Assembly (NCBI RefSeq): GCF_937912035.1
Contig: NZ_CALDPF010000016.1
Coordinates: 38,947 to 102,946 of the forward strand
From: an uncultured Bacteroides sp.
Lineage (GTDB): Bacteria > Bacteroidota > Bacteroidia > Bacteroidales > Bacteroidaceae
DNA length: 64,000 bases
Direction: 5' to 3'
Shown: piece after piece, positions 1 to 9,129 of the stretch
Numbering within the stretch: position 1 is the stretch's first letter
How the letters are laid out: every line of letters starts with the position of its first letter
Made by a program: the position numbers and the translations under genes
Notes under the pieces: model-generated
What the model was told of the DNA's origin: nothing
Database searches by the model: none
What the model saw: the letters and a program-made list of their open reading frames with translations, nothing else

Positions 1-42
1 GAAAAAAAAGTTGAGTGTAATAAAACAGAAATTAATAAAGCT

Positions 43-615
43 ATGAAGTACAGTAAAAAATTTACAAATGCCGATTTCTATAAGGACGGCAAGTTTCAGC
101 AAGATGTGGCTATTGAAGCTATGAAAGACATGTTCAAATTCTATAACGTACCGTTCACTGATTTGATGGCGAAGGATATGTGGGTTACAGATTTTGGATT
201 GGGAGATTTTGAAAATGTAGGTATGGGGGGTATTTTTTGGGTGAACGATCCAGAATACAAATATTTTGCTCATGCCATATATTTGCTTCCAGGACAGATG
301 ATACCGGAACATGCTCATGTGGCTACTGAAGGATTCCCTGCCAAGCATGAATCGTGGATGGTGAATCACGGCTGGGTATATAATTTCTCGGAGATTGGCG
401 AGGAGACTCCTAACGCTCCTGCTGTAAGTGCGGTACACGGTCCTATCAAGAGCAAGAATTATGTAGTGCAGAACGTTGGTGATGTATTAAGACTTAAGAA
501 ATTGGGTTCTTTCCATTTTATGATGGCCGGTCCTGAAGGCGCTATTGTTGATGAATGGGCTTGTTATCACGATAATGCTGGGTTGAGATTTACTAATTCC
601 AAAGCTTCTTTGTAA
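43..615 (+). CDS. Cupin-fold sugar isomerase-like protein (D-lyxose isomerase type)
   Basis: A 190-residue single-domain cupin with no signal peptide, so cytoplasmic. The metal site is visible: H90 and H92 in PEHAH, E103 in KHESW and H158 in SFHFM. This H-x-H, then E eleven residues on, then H fifty-five further, matches the spacing I recall for the Mn-dependent D-lyxose isomerases of the YdaE type, which interconvert an aldose and a ketose. The substrate cannot be read from sequence. The gene starts only 11 bp before the next one and heads a same-strand run of sugar kinase and aldolase genes, which supports a sugar isomerase role. An alternative is a cupin of unknown activity. The promoter lies outside the window. 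Confidence 0.7.
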   Translation: MKYSKKFTNADFYKDGKFQQDVAIEAMKDMFKFYNVPFTDLMAKDMWVTDFGLGDFENVGMGGIFWVNDPEYKYFAHAIYLLPGQMIPEHAHVATEGFPAKHESWMVNHGWVYNFSEIGEETPNAPAVSAVHGPIKSKNYVVQNVGDVLRLKKLGSFHFMMAGPEGAIVDEWACYHDNAGLRFTNSKASL

Positions 616-626
616 AATGTGGTTTT

Positions 627-3600
627 ATGTATAGACAAATTTTTAATATAGCTTTCATTTCTTTGTTATGCGGTAGTGCTGCTCCTGCATTTGCACAAAG
701 TGGTAAAGCATGTTCACCACCATTCATTAGCAATGAGGTGGTGGTACCTGAACTTAAAAATAATCAGGAAGCAAAGCTATTGAAGATTGATACTAAAAAC
801 TCTGATTACCTTTTGCTTGTGGCAGAACAGGGCTCTTTGGGTAGAAAAAATGATTATGCGCTGTGGGCAAATGCTAAGGTTTGTCTGAAAGACGGATCTT
901 CTATATGGCTGGATAAACTGGATTATACGCGTTTTCAGGCACTTAAAGGCGGAGTAAAAAAGAATATTGATTATAATGGCGACGAAATAACAATTAAAGG
1001 CAAAAAGTATAATAACGGTGTGCTTATCTGGGGTCCTGGAATGATATTGTATAAGTTGCCCAAGAATTCTGTCAGATTCGAAGCCGAGGTCGGTATTGAT
1101 GACAGTTCTAATTCTGGAAGTATAAATTTTAAAGCTTATTCAATAAATAATCCGCTTATAGAAGATGAGGCGTTATTCAGTCAGCTTTTCAATCTTCACA
1201 GAAATCTGAAAGACTGGATATTGAATCCTGTGACAAACGGGTTGACTCATATCGTCAGTCTGTTGGCAGACAAGAAGTATTATTCGGAACTGTTGCGTAG
1301 TACTACCGATTATGTATCTTTCTCTAAAGAACTTCTTCAGGTTTATAATATTCAGGAGCAATTGAAGTGGGTAAATGTCGACGCTGTCAAGTTGGCTTTT
1401 GATGATATGAAGAAGTTGTCAGGATTTGATTATAAGGAGAATTCCTCAAAGCTTGACAGATTGACAGAACTGGTAAATAATGGTTTTAACGGTATATACA
1501 ATGCTGACAAGCAAGCTGTTGAGAATGCTAAGGAAGCTTTAGCTTTAAAGAAAAGCATTTTGCTTTCTAACCCACTTGTCAAGAATAAGGATATTTTGGC
1601 AGTGAGGTACAAGTTAGGAGCTGAGGCCAATAGAGCTATGGCGCCACAATTGGGAACACAGTCCAATAACTGGAGCAACCAGGAATCGGCACGTCGTGGT
1701 GGGTTTGACGCTGAAATAGTTTCGCTGTCAAATATTGACGGTGATGTGAATATGACATCTGTTTACAAACCGGATAACGGTTCATCTATTGCTGATTTGC
1801 GTATGCACTGGGATGCTGACAGGGTAATGTTTACTCAGCTTCAGGAAGACAAAAGGTGGAATGTATTCGAAGTAAAACTCGATGGAACAGGTTTCCGCAA
1901 GCTGATTGAGAATGAGGAACCTGATCTAGAGTTCTATGATGGAACATATCTGCCTGACGGAAGAATTCTTGCCATATCAAATATCGGATATCAGGGAGTG
2001 CCATGTGTGAACGGTAGTGATCAGGTTGGTAATCTTGTGCTGTATAATCCTAAGGACAAGAATCTGCGCCGTCTCACATTTGATCAGGATGCAAACTGGA
2101 ATCCTGTGGTTATGGGTAACGGTCGAATCATGTATACACGTTGGGAATATACAGACCTTACACACTATTATTCGCGTATCGTGATGCACATGAATCCTGA
2201 CGGTACTGAGAACAAGGCTTTGTATGGAAGTGGTGCCATGTTTCCTAACAGTACTTTCGATGTGCAGCCTATCCCTGGAAAAGGTTCTTCATTTGTTGGA
2301 ATTATTTCCGGACATCATGGAATAGCACGTTCCGGACGTATGATAGTTTTCGACCCAGCCAAGGGTAGAAAAAGCGTTAGTGGTATGGTACAGGAAATAC
2401 CGCACCGTAACAGACCAATCAAAGAGGAAATAAAAGATCGATTAGTTGACGGAGTATGGCCTCAGTTCATCAAGCCTACTGTGATAAATGACAAATATTT
2501 TCTTGTAGCTGCTAAATTGAGTCCTACAGGATTGTGGGGACTTTATCTTGTAGATATATTTGACAATGTTACCTGTATTATGGAAGCTGAAGGCGAAGGA
2601 TTTATAAGTCCTATTCTGAGAAAAAAATCAGTAACTCCTCCGGTAATTCCTGATCGTGTAAAACTAGACCAGAAAGAAGCTACATTCTTTATTCAGGATA
2701 TTTATGAAGGAGAAGGCTTGCGTGGTATTCCTCGTGGAACAGTGAAGGAACTCAGGCTTCATGCTTACGAATATGCCTACGTAAAGACAATATCTGACCA
2801 TAACTGGCACGGAATTCAGTCCGGTTGGGATATAAAGAGACTTTTGGGTACGGTTCCTGTGGAAGAGGACGGTTCTGTCATCTTCAAGGCTCCAGCTAAT
2901 ACTCCTATTTCAATCCAGCCTATTGATAAGGACGGTGTAGCAATACAGTGGATGCGAAGTTGGGTTACAGGTCAGCCTGGTGAGGTGGTTTCATGTATCG
3001 GATGTCATGAGGATCAAAACCAGATTGCAATACCTAAGCGCGTGATTGCATCACAGAAGGAACCTTCTAAACTTACTCCTCCGGAAGGTGGTGTACGCTC
3101 GTTTACTTTCGATCTTGAGATACAGCCTATCCTCGACCGCGCATGTATCGCATGTCATAATGGAGAAAAAGCTTTTGATTTGAGAGGTGGTAAAAAGGAT
3201 GAAAAAGGTTATGGAACATCATATCTTAACTTCCACCCTTATATACATCGTCAGGGTGGTGAAGGTGATATGGTTGTTCTTCAGCCATACGAATACCATC
3301 CTAATACCAGTGAACTGGTCCGTATGTTAAAGCGTGGACATTATAATGTCAAGCTTACAGACAAAGAATGGCGTATATTGTATAACTGGATAGATTATAA
3401 CGCTCCGGACAAGGGATATTTCCTTGCCAATAAAATAGATGTGTTGCCGTATAAGGGATTCGACCAAATAGAACGCCGTAAGGAACTTACAGATAAATAT
3501 GGTAACGGTGCAGGTGTCGACTGGAAAAAGGAACTCGCTGACTATGCTTCATACCTGAAGAACAAGGGCGATATTACTCCTGAAATGCCTGAACCGATGA

Positions 3601-4517
3601 AGGAGGTTAAGGTTAAGGAACTCAAAGCCAAGGGATGGCCATTTGATGTGGCTAAAGCTTCGGAGAAACAGTCTGAAGAGGGCGAGACACGTAAAGTCGT
3701 GGAAATTGCTCCGGGAATCAAGATGACTTTTGTGCGTATCCCTGCCGGTGAATTTGTTATGGGTAGCTATAATGGTCCTTCTGATACTTATCCTACATCT
3801 AAGGTTAAGATTAGGAAGGCATTCTGGATGGCGGAACTTGAAACTACTAATGAACAGTTTAATGTAATTTTCCCTGATCACGATAGTCGTTACGTTGACC
3901 AACAGTGGAAAGATCACGTTGTACAGGGTTATCCTGCCAACAAACCTGAACAGCCTGTGATACGTGTGAGCTATAATGACGCAATGGAATATTGTCGTAA
4001 GTTGAGCGAAAAGACAGGTCTTAATATTACGTTACCAACGGAGGCACAATGGGAATGGGCTTGCCGTGCTGGAAGTGACAGCGATTTCTGGTTCGGTGAC
4101 ATGCACACAGACTTTGGTAAAAAAGAGAATCTGGCAGACAAGACAACACTCCTTTTTGCCGTGTCGGGTGTTGATCCGAAACCGATGTCTCCGTCCAGTC
4201 CTTGGTACAAGTATTATACATTCCTTCCTAAGGAAGAAAGCGTTGATGACGGTAATCTGGTACAAGTGGGTGGTAAAATATATGAAGCTAATCCATTCGG
4301 ACTTTATAATATGCATGGAAATGTTTCAGAATGGACCCGTTCTGACTATTTGCCATATCCATATAAAGAAAACAGTAAGCAGGTAACTGAATATAAGGTT
4401 GCCCGTGGAGGTTCATATATAGAGCGTCCGAAATTCTCTACTTCTTATTCACGTAAGGGCTTCTTACCATACCAGAGAGTATTCAATGTAGGATTTAGAG
4501 TTATTATTGAGGATTGA
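627..4517 (+). CDS. Exported dihaem c-type protein: NPCBM-like, HzsA-like propeller and SUMF1-like domains
   Basis: A 1296-residue protein with a Sec signal peptide ending near AFA at residues 21-23, so periplasmic or beyond. In order: an NPCBM-like carbohydrate-binding jelly roll (about 35-175), a helical stretch, a WD40/TolB-like propeller resembling the hydrazine synthase alpha subunit (about 360-700), two c-type haem sites CIGCH (790-794) and CIACH (840-844), and a SUMF1/FGE-like domain (about 1030-1296). The SUMF1 part keeps GNVSEW and RGGSY but has no cysteine where formylglycine-generating enzymes have their copper-binding pair, so FGE activity is unlikely. The next gene encodes a cytochrome c synthase that could attach the haem. 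The reaction is unknown; redox work on a bound glycan or sugar is my inference. Planctomycete-like HzsA-related proteins are the closest family I recognise. Confidence 0.85.
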   Translation: MYRQIFNIAFISLLCGSAAPAFAQSGKACSPPFISNEVVVPELKNNQEAKLLKIDTKNSDYLLLVAEQGSLGRKNDYALWANAKVCLKDGSSIWLDKLDYTRFQALKGGVKKNIDYNGDEITIKGKKYNNGVLIWGPGMILYKLPKNSVRFEAEVGIDDSSNSGSINFKAYSINNPLIEDEALFSQLFNLHRNLKDWILNPVTNGLTHIVSLLADKKYYSELLRSTTDYVSFSKELLQVYNIQEQLKWVNVDAVKLAFDDMKKLSGFDYKENSSKLDRLTELVNNGFNGIYNADKQAVENAKEALALKKSILLSNPLVKNKDILAVRYKLGAEANRAMAPQLGTQSNNWSNQESARRGGFDAEIVSLSNIDGDVNMTSVYKPDNGSSIADLRMHWDADRVMFTQLQEDKRWNVFEVKLDGTGFRKLIENEEPDLEFYDGTYLPDGRILAISNIGYQGVPCVNGSDQVGNLVLYNPKDKNLRRLTFDQDANWNPVVMGNGRIMYTRWEYTDLTHYYSRIVMHMNPDGTENKALYGSGAMFPNSTFDVQPIPGKGSSFVGIISGHHGIARSGRMIVFDPAKGRKSVSGMVQEIPHRNRPIKEEIKDRLVDGVWPQFIKPTVINDKYFLVAAKLSPTGLWGLYLVDIFDNVTCIMEAEGEGFISPILRKKSVTPPVIPDRVKLDQKEATFFIQDIYEGEGLRGIPRGTVKELRLHAYEYAYVKTISDHNWHGIQSGWDIKRLLGTVPVEEDGSVIFKAPANTPISIQPIDKDGVAIQWMRSWVTGQPGEVVSCIGCHEDQNQIAIPKRVIASQKEPSKLTPPEGGVRSFTFDLEIQPILDRACIACHNGEKAFDLRGGKKDEKGYGTSYLNFHPYIHRQGGEGDMVVLQPYEYHPNTSELVRMLKRGHYNVKLTDKEWRILYNWIDYNAPDKGYFLANKIDVLPYKGFDQIERRKELTDKYGNGAGVDWKKELADYASYLKNKGDITPEMPEPMKEVKVKELKAKGWPFDVAKASEKQSEEGETRKVVEIAPGIKMTFVRIPAGEFVMGSYNGPSDTYPTSKVKIRKAFWMAELETTNEQFNVIFPDHDSRYVDQQWKDHVVQGYPANKPEQPVIRVSYNDAMEYCRKLSEKTGLNITLPTEAQWEWACRAGSDSDFWFGDMHTDFGKKENLADKTTLLFAVSGVDPKPMSPSSPWYKYYTFLPKEESVDDGNLVQVGGKIYEANPFGLYNMHGNVSEWTRSDYLPYPYKENSKQVTEYKVARGGSYIERPKFSTSYSRKGFLPYQRVFNVGFRVIIED

Positions 4518-4542
4518 TTATTTAGGATTGATTGTTGGGTTA

Positions 4543-4613
4543 TTCCGGTGCTTCCTGCAGATACTTCGATACTGATTAGGAAATACTGATGTAAATGAAG
4601 GTTTGCACCGGAA
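4543..4613 (+). terminator. Long-loop inverted repeat followed by a T-rich tract (possible attenuator)
   Basis: Perfect 9-bp arms TTCCGGTGC (4543-4551) and GCACCGGAA (4605-4613) lie between the dihaem gene and ccsBA, followed by a T-rich run. The 53-nt loop is long for a terminator, so it may only damp expression of the downstream genes or protect the upstream mRNA. Confidence 0.4.
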
Positions 4614-4635
4614 TCTCTTTTTGTTTTTAATTTGT

Positions 4636-7071
4636 ATGCATAAGATTTTTAATAATATATACAGTTTTTTTTCTTCTTTCCGGGTTTCAGCAATATTATT
4701 GGTGATTTATGCGGTATTATTGGCTGTAGCCACAATTATAGAGAAGATATACGGCACCCCCGTAGCAAAAGACGTTGTGTATTATTCCCCATTGTTTTTT
4801 CTTATTCAGCTATTGCTGATTGTGAATTTCTTTGTATATAGCCACAATCATCAATATCTGAGCATCAGACGTCCCGGTGTTGTTCTTACGCACTTGGCTT
4901 TTGTTGTAATAATAGCAGGGGCTGTTACAACCCATTTTGCCGGTAAGGAAGGTATTCTTCATATTCGTGAAGGAGAAACGGCTGATAGCATGACTATGAC
5001 AGAAAATGGGGTTAATCACATAGTTTCGCTCCCGTTTAGTGTGAGACTGGATGATTTTGTTCTTGAACGTTATCCAGGTTCTGGTAGCCCTTCATCTTAC
5101 GAAAGTTTTGTTACTGTGTCTTGTGAGGGAGTGAGTATAAAGGCCCATATCTACATGAATAATGTGCTTGATATCGAAGGTTACCGCTTGTTCCAGTCTT
5201 CTTTCGACAGGGACGAGCATGGCACAATACTCACAGTAAATTATGACCTTCCAGGACGTAGTATTACTTATGCCGGGTATGTAATATTATTGGCCGGATT
5301 GTTATTCTCACTTTTCGGACGTCATTCCCGTGTGATGACTTTATACCGTAAATTGTGTGTGATTCAGTCTGTAAAGGTTATGATTCCCGTTTTAATATTC
5401 CTGTCAACCTCCTTACAAGTAACAGCTTCTGAAACGAACGATTTTAAGGCTGTCATAAATAAATATGCTATAAATCCAGCACATGCCGAGATTTTTGGTA
5501 AATTACCTCTACAGTCTCCTGGAGGTAGGATGATGCCTGTAGGAACTTTTGCATCAGAGGTTTTGCGCAAGATACATAAATCGGACAAGTTTGGAAATCT
5601 TTCGGCCGAACAGTCTCTATTGAGTATGTTCCTTATGCCTGATGTCTGGATAAACGTACCTTTTATAAACATCGATGACAGAAATATTGCTGAGCGCTAC
5701 GGTTTGTCTATGCCATATTGTGCATTTGTTGAAGTTCTTGATTCTTTAGGTGCATACAAACTTCAGACAGACCTTGAAGAAACCTACAGGAAAAATCCTT
5801 CTGAGAGAGATACATTCGATAAGGATTTGCTGAAACTCAACGAACAGATAAATCTTATGGATATGCTGTTGAATCGCAGAGCATTCAGAATATTCCCTTT
5901 GCCTGGTGATTCTACTCATACATGGTATTCTCCTGGAGACGATCTTACAGTTTTTTCAGGGAAAGATTCGATGTTTGTGTCACGAATATTCGACTGGTAT
6001 CTTGAAGAGGTTTCATCTTCATTGAAAAGTGGTGATTGGAAGACTCCTGACGAGATAGCTGGAATGATAGATACTTACCAACAGGCAAAGTCTATTGGTG
6101 TTGATATCTCCCACAAACGTATGGGGATTGAGGTGAAATACAATAGATTGAATGCGTTCAAGTATTGCAGGATGGGATATCTCATTTTAGGAGGTTTGTC
6201 TTTGATTCTGTCTCTATTATCGCTTATTAAACGTTTAAGATTCAGAACACTTAAATCCATACTTTTCGTCTTTATAGTTGGAGTCTTTTTTTTACAAATG
6301 TACGGAATGTCACTCCGTTGGTATATATCTGGACATGCTCCCTGGAGCAATTCATACGAGACAATGGTCTATGTGGCATGGGCTACCGTCTGCGCCGGAT
6401 TGTTGTTCATGCGTCGCAGTTATCTGGTTTTCAGTCTTGCTATTATATTTGCCGGAGTACTTCTGTTTGTTTCCGGTCTAAACTGGATGGATCCACATAT
6501 CACTCCTTTGGTTCCTGTACTTAAATCCCCTTGGCTGATGATACATGTGGCCGTTATAGTAGCTGCTTACGGTTTTTTCGGTCTCAGCTGTCTGATTGGG
6601 CTAACCAATATGTCCATAATGTCTGTATCTGTAGTAAAGAACTTTGATACTATAAATGAACTCAGCATACTGAATGAGATATCAATGTGGATAGGACTTG
6701 CACTGATGATTGCAGGAACTTTTCTTGGCGCAGTATGGGCAAACGAATCATGGGGAAGGTATTGGGGGTGGGATCCCAAAGAAACATGGGCTTTGATCAC
6801 GGTTGTAATATATGCTATAGTTACGCATATACATCTTCTCAAGTCACGTATAACAGTGTGGCTGTTCAACTTTCTTTCAGTGTTGTCAATATCAACAGTT
6901 TTGATGACATTCTTCGGAGTAAACTATTTTCTTAGCGGGATGCATTCTTACGGTCACAGTGGAGATATCTCCAGTGCCATAGTATGGGTCGTATCAGCTT
7001 TCATGGCTGTATTTATTCTGGGAATATATTCGTATATAAAAACGCACAGATATATAAGTAATAACCTTTAA
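4636..7071 (+). CDS. ccsBA: CcsBA-type cytochrome c biogenesis protein (System II haem lyase)
   Basis: An 811-residue polytopic membrane protein that fuses a ResB/CcsB half to a CcsA half. The N-terminal part has membrane segments around 20-110 and the ResB-like stretch about haem-adjacent histidines; a large periplasmic region follows (about 265-500). The C-terminal half has several membrane helices and the haem-handling WWD motif WGRYWGWDPKE at about residue 706. System II proteins export haem and join it to CxxCH cysteines of periplasmic apocytochromes. The only CxxCH protein in view is the gene immediately upstream, so this looks like its dedicated maturase. An in-frame TTG at 4603 would extend it by 11 residues, but that codon lies inside the inverted repeat, so ATG 4636 is preferred. 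Confidence 0.9.
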   Translation: MHKIFNNIYSFFSSFRVSAILLVIYAVLLAVATIIEKIYGTPVAKDVVYYSPLFFLIQLLLIVNFFVYSHNHQYLSIRRPGVVLTHLAFVVIIAGAVTTHFAGKEGILHIREGETADSMTMTENGVNHIVSLPFSVRLDDFVLERYPGSGSPSSYESFVTVSCEGVSIKAHIYMNNVLDIEGYRLFQSSFDRDEHGTILTVNYDLPGRSITYAGYVILLAGLLFSLFGRHSRVMTLYRKLCVIQSVKVMIPVLIFLSTSLQVTASETNDFKAVINKYAINPAHAEIFGKLPLQSPGGRMMPVGTFASEVLRKIHKSDKFGNLSAEQSLLSMFLMPDVWINVPFINIDDRNIAERYGLSMPYCAFVEVLDSLGAYKLQTDLEETYRKNPSERDTFDKDLLKLNEQINLMDMLLNRRAFRIFPLPGDSTHTWYSPGDDLTVFSGKDSMFVSRIFDWYLEEVSSSLKSGDWKTPDEIAGMIDTYQQAKSIGVDISHKRMGIEVKYNRLNAFKYCRMGYLILGGLSLILSLLSLIKRLRFRTLKSILFVFIVGVFFLQMYGMSLRWYISGHAPWSNSYETMVYVAWATVCAGLLFMRRSYLVFSLAIIFAGVLLFVSGLNWMDPHITPLVPVLKSPWLMIHVAVIVAAYGFFGLSCLIGLTNMSIMSVSVVKNFDTINELSILNEISMWIGLALMIAGTFLGAVWANESWGRYWGWDPKETWALITVVIYAIVTHIHLLKSRITVWLFNFLSVLSISTVLMTFFGVNYFLSGMHSYGHSGDISSAIVWVVSAFMAVFILGIYSYIKTHRYISNNL

Positions 7072-7086
7072 AAAAGTATTAAAACC

Positions 7087-7401
7087 ATGAGAACATTTAA
7101 TCATGTCGGAATTGTAACCGACACAATTCCTACCGGAGCGGTCTATAATGAAGGGTTGAGCGTTTGGCTTACAGACTTTTCAAAAAGCCCGAATAAAATC
7201 GAGTTTCTTAAGTTCGAACCCGGTAGTTGTATGCCGGAGCTAGTTCAGAAACAGGGACATATCGCATATACAGTATCTTCTCTTGAGGAAGAGCTTAAAG
7301 GTAAGAAAGTGATTTTCGGTCCTGCTGTCTGCGATGAACACCTTACGATAGCTTTTATCGAAGAAGAAGGTATATCAATTGAACTGATGGAAATAAAATG
7401 A
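7087..7401 (+). CDS. Small VOC-fold (glyoxalase/bleomycin resistance superfamily) protein
   Basis: A 104-residue protein with the split beta-alpha-beta VOC pattern: FNHVGIVT at the N-terminus, a second strand GHIAYTV near residue 56 and the closing IELMEI. Histidines 5 and 57 and glutamate 101 are candidate metal ligands. VOC proteins include glyoxalases, epimerases and dioxygenases. It starts 15 bp after ccsBA and precedes the kinase pair by 48 bp, so it belongs to the same operon. An epimerase or isomerase acting on an oxidised sugar or alpha-oxo intermediate would fit, but nothing in the sequence fixes the substrate. Cytoplasmic, with no signal peptide. Confidence 0.7.
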   Translation: MRTFNHVGIVTDTIPTGAVYNEGLSVWLTDFSKSPNKIEFLKFEPGSCMPELVQKQGHIAYTVSSLEEELKGKKVIFGPAVCDEHLTIAFIEEEGISIELMEIK

Positions 7402-7449
7402 CATTGACCTATAACCATGTAAAACATTAAAAGAATAGGAGATATTACT

Positions 7450-8457
7450 ATGCAAACAAAATTTATAAACAATCCGGAGAATATAACAGCCGAACTGCTT
7501 GAAGGTTATGTAATGGCGTATCTAGACCAGGTCAGACTGGCAGACGAGAACATTGTGGTACGCGCCAATCCGAAATCAGAAGATAAGGTGGCCATAGTTA
7601 CATTAGGAGGTTCTGGTCATGAACCGGCATTAAGTGGTTTCGTAGGTGAAGGAATGCTTGACTGTTCTGTAGTAGGCGATATATTTGCGGCTCCAGGTGC
7701 GCAACGCCTGTTCAAGGCATTGCAGATTATGAAGCGTGAGGCTGGTATCCTGCTTGTTGTTCTTAATCATTCAGGGGATGTCATGAGCGCAAATATGGCT
7801 TGTCAGCTTGCGGCTCGTTCCGGCATTAAGGTAGCTAAGGTACTTACACACGACGACATCAGTGCCGGTATTGGAGCAGATGACACAGACCGTCGCGGAC
7901 TTGCGGGGTGTGTTCCTCTATATAAGATCTTGGGAGCAGCTTCTGAAGAAGGTAAATCTTTGGAAGAACTTGTAGAGATAGCAGAAAGATATAACAATAA
8001 TGTAGCTACACTTGCAGTAGCAATGAAATCATGTTCACATCCTCAGAACGGAGCTGTCATTACCGATCTTCCTGAAGGAATAATGGAAATAGGAATGGGA
8101 CAACATGGTGAAGGTGGTGGAGGACAGAAGCCTCTTGTGTCGGCAGATGATACAGCAGCAGAGATGACTGATCTTCTTTGTAAACAGCTTAAACCTTCTG
8201 TCGGAAGCAAGATGATGCTTATTATAAACGGTGTAGGAGCTACAACACATATGGAGCTGAGCATCGTTTTCCGCAAAGCATATAAGGAACTCGAATCGCG
8301 AGGACTGAAAGTGGTTTACGGACGTATTCAGGAACTGCTCACCGTACAGGAACAGGCAGGTTTCCAGATGATAGTAGCCGTATTGGATGATGACCACATC
8401 GAATATCTTAAGAATAGACCGTCTAATGCTCCTTATTGGACTACACTGGGAAAATAA
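7450..8457 (+). CDS. DhaK-like subunit of a dihydroxyacetone/ketose kinase
   Basis: A 335-residue protein aligned over its whole length with DhaK. The substrate-binding GGSGHEP motif is present (H57), and H219 in GMGQHGEGG corresponds to the histidine that binds the carbonyl of dihydroxyacetone as a hemiaminal in DhaK enzymes. Together with the DhaL-like protein encoded 11 bp downstream it should form a two-subunit kinase. No PTS subunit DhaM lies nearby, so ATP is the likely phosphate donor. Related two-subunit kinases act on C4-C5 ketoses as well as dihydroxyacetone. Given the isomerase and RhaD-like aldolase in the operon, a longer ketose phosphorylated at C1 is a reasonable substrate, though plain dihydroxyacetone remains possible. 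Confidence 0.88.
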   Translation: MQTKFINNPENITAELLEGYVMAYLDQVRLADENIVVRANPKSEDKVAIVTLGGSGHEPALSGFVGEGMLDCSVVGDIFAAPGAQRLFKALQIMKREAGILLVVLNHSGDVMSANMACQLAARSGIKVAKVLTHDDISAGIGADDTDRRGLAGCVPLYKILGAASEEGKSLEELVEIAERYNNNVATLAVAMKSCSHPQNGAVITDLPEGIMEIGMGQHGEGGGGQKPLVSADDTAAEMTDLLCKQLKPSVGSKMMLIINGVGATTHMELSIVFRKAYKELESRGLKVVYGRIQELLTVQEQAGFQMIVAVLDDDHIEYLKNRPSNAPYWTTLGK

Positions 8458-8468
8458 ACATATAGCCT

Positions 8469-9089
8469 ATGAAAGACAAGCTTACCATAGATGATTTCAA
8501 GTCAATGCTGGAATGTGCATTGAAGAATATAAAGGAAAGGGAAGATGAATTTTCACGCCTCGATGCCGTTATAGGCGACGGTGATCACGGACAGGCAATA
8601 GCAGCCGCTATGACAGTAGTAGTGGAAACAGCACGAAAGGGAACAGAATTCAAAGCCATGCTTAGCGATATGGGTTTTGATGTAATGCTTCAGGTGAGTG
8701 GTTCCACAAGTACGCTTCTGGGTGCGTTCTTCCTTGGAATGAGTGATGCAGTGTCAGGAATTGAACTTGATGCCGAAGGGGTGAAGAAAATGTTTGCTGG
8801 AGGACTTGCTAATGTTCAGATGCAGACACAGGCTAAACCAGGTGATAAGACCATGATGGACGCATTGGTACCAGCAGTAGATGTAATAACTTCCTGTACA
8901 TCCTCTGATATTGCTGAAATACTTAAGGCAGGAGCTGACGCATCTCTGGAAGGAGCAGCGCGGACAATAGAGATGAAAGCCAATTTTGGCCGTGCGCGTA
9001 ATTATGGCGAACGTTCCATAGGTTTTGCCGATAGCGGAGCCACATCATGGAGCTGTATGTTTCATTCGTTCAGCGAAGCAGTAAAATAA
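8469..9089 (+). CDS. DhaL-like (nucleotide-binding) subunit of a ketose kinase
   Basis: A 206-residue all-helical DhaL-family subunit. The ATP-Mg site is intact: the aspartates of DAVIGDGDHG (D32, D37, D39), the SGSTSTLLG turn, GDKTMMDAL and the C-terminal block around GRARNYGERSIGFADSGA. It supplies the nucleotide for phosphoryl transfer to the carbonyl substrate held by the DhaK-like partner. The two genes are 11 bp apart and clearly co-transcribed. In PTS-linked systems DhaL keeps tightly bound ADP rephosphorylated by DhaM; no such partner is visible here, so direct ATP use is inferred. Confidence 0.88.
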   Translation: MKDKLTIDDFKSMLECALKNIKEREDEFSRLDAVIGDGDHGQAIAAAMTVVVETARKGTEFKAMLSDMGFDVMLQVSGSTSTLLGAFFLGMSDAVSGIELDAEGVKKMFAGGLANVQMQTQAKPGDKTMMDALVPAVDVITSCTSSDIAEILKAGADASLEGAARTIEMKANFGRARNYGERSIGFADSGATSWSCMFHSFSEAVK

Positions 9090-9129
9090 GGGACAATATT
9101 ATATAATTACAAACTAAAAACTAAGAATT

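Noticed and set aside
3549..4316. Several 60-120 codon frames opposite or shifted to the dihaem gene
   Set aside because: They are shadows of the strongly supported 1296-residue reading frame.
627..4517. Hydrazine synthase or anammox metabolism
   Set aside because: Only fold-level similarity to HzsA; no HzsB/HzsC partners, and the carbohydrate-binding module and sugar operon point elsewhere.
7450..9089. PTS-dependent dihydroxyacetone kinase
   Set aside because: No DhaM or other PTS gene accompanies the pair, so phosphoenolpyruvate-linked transfer is not supported.
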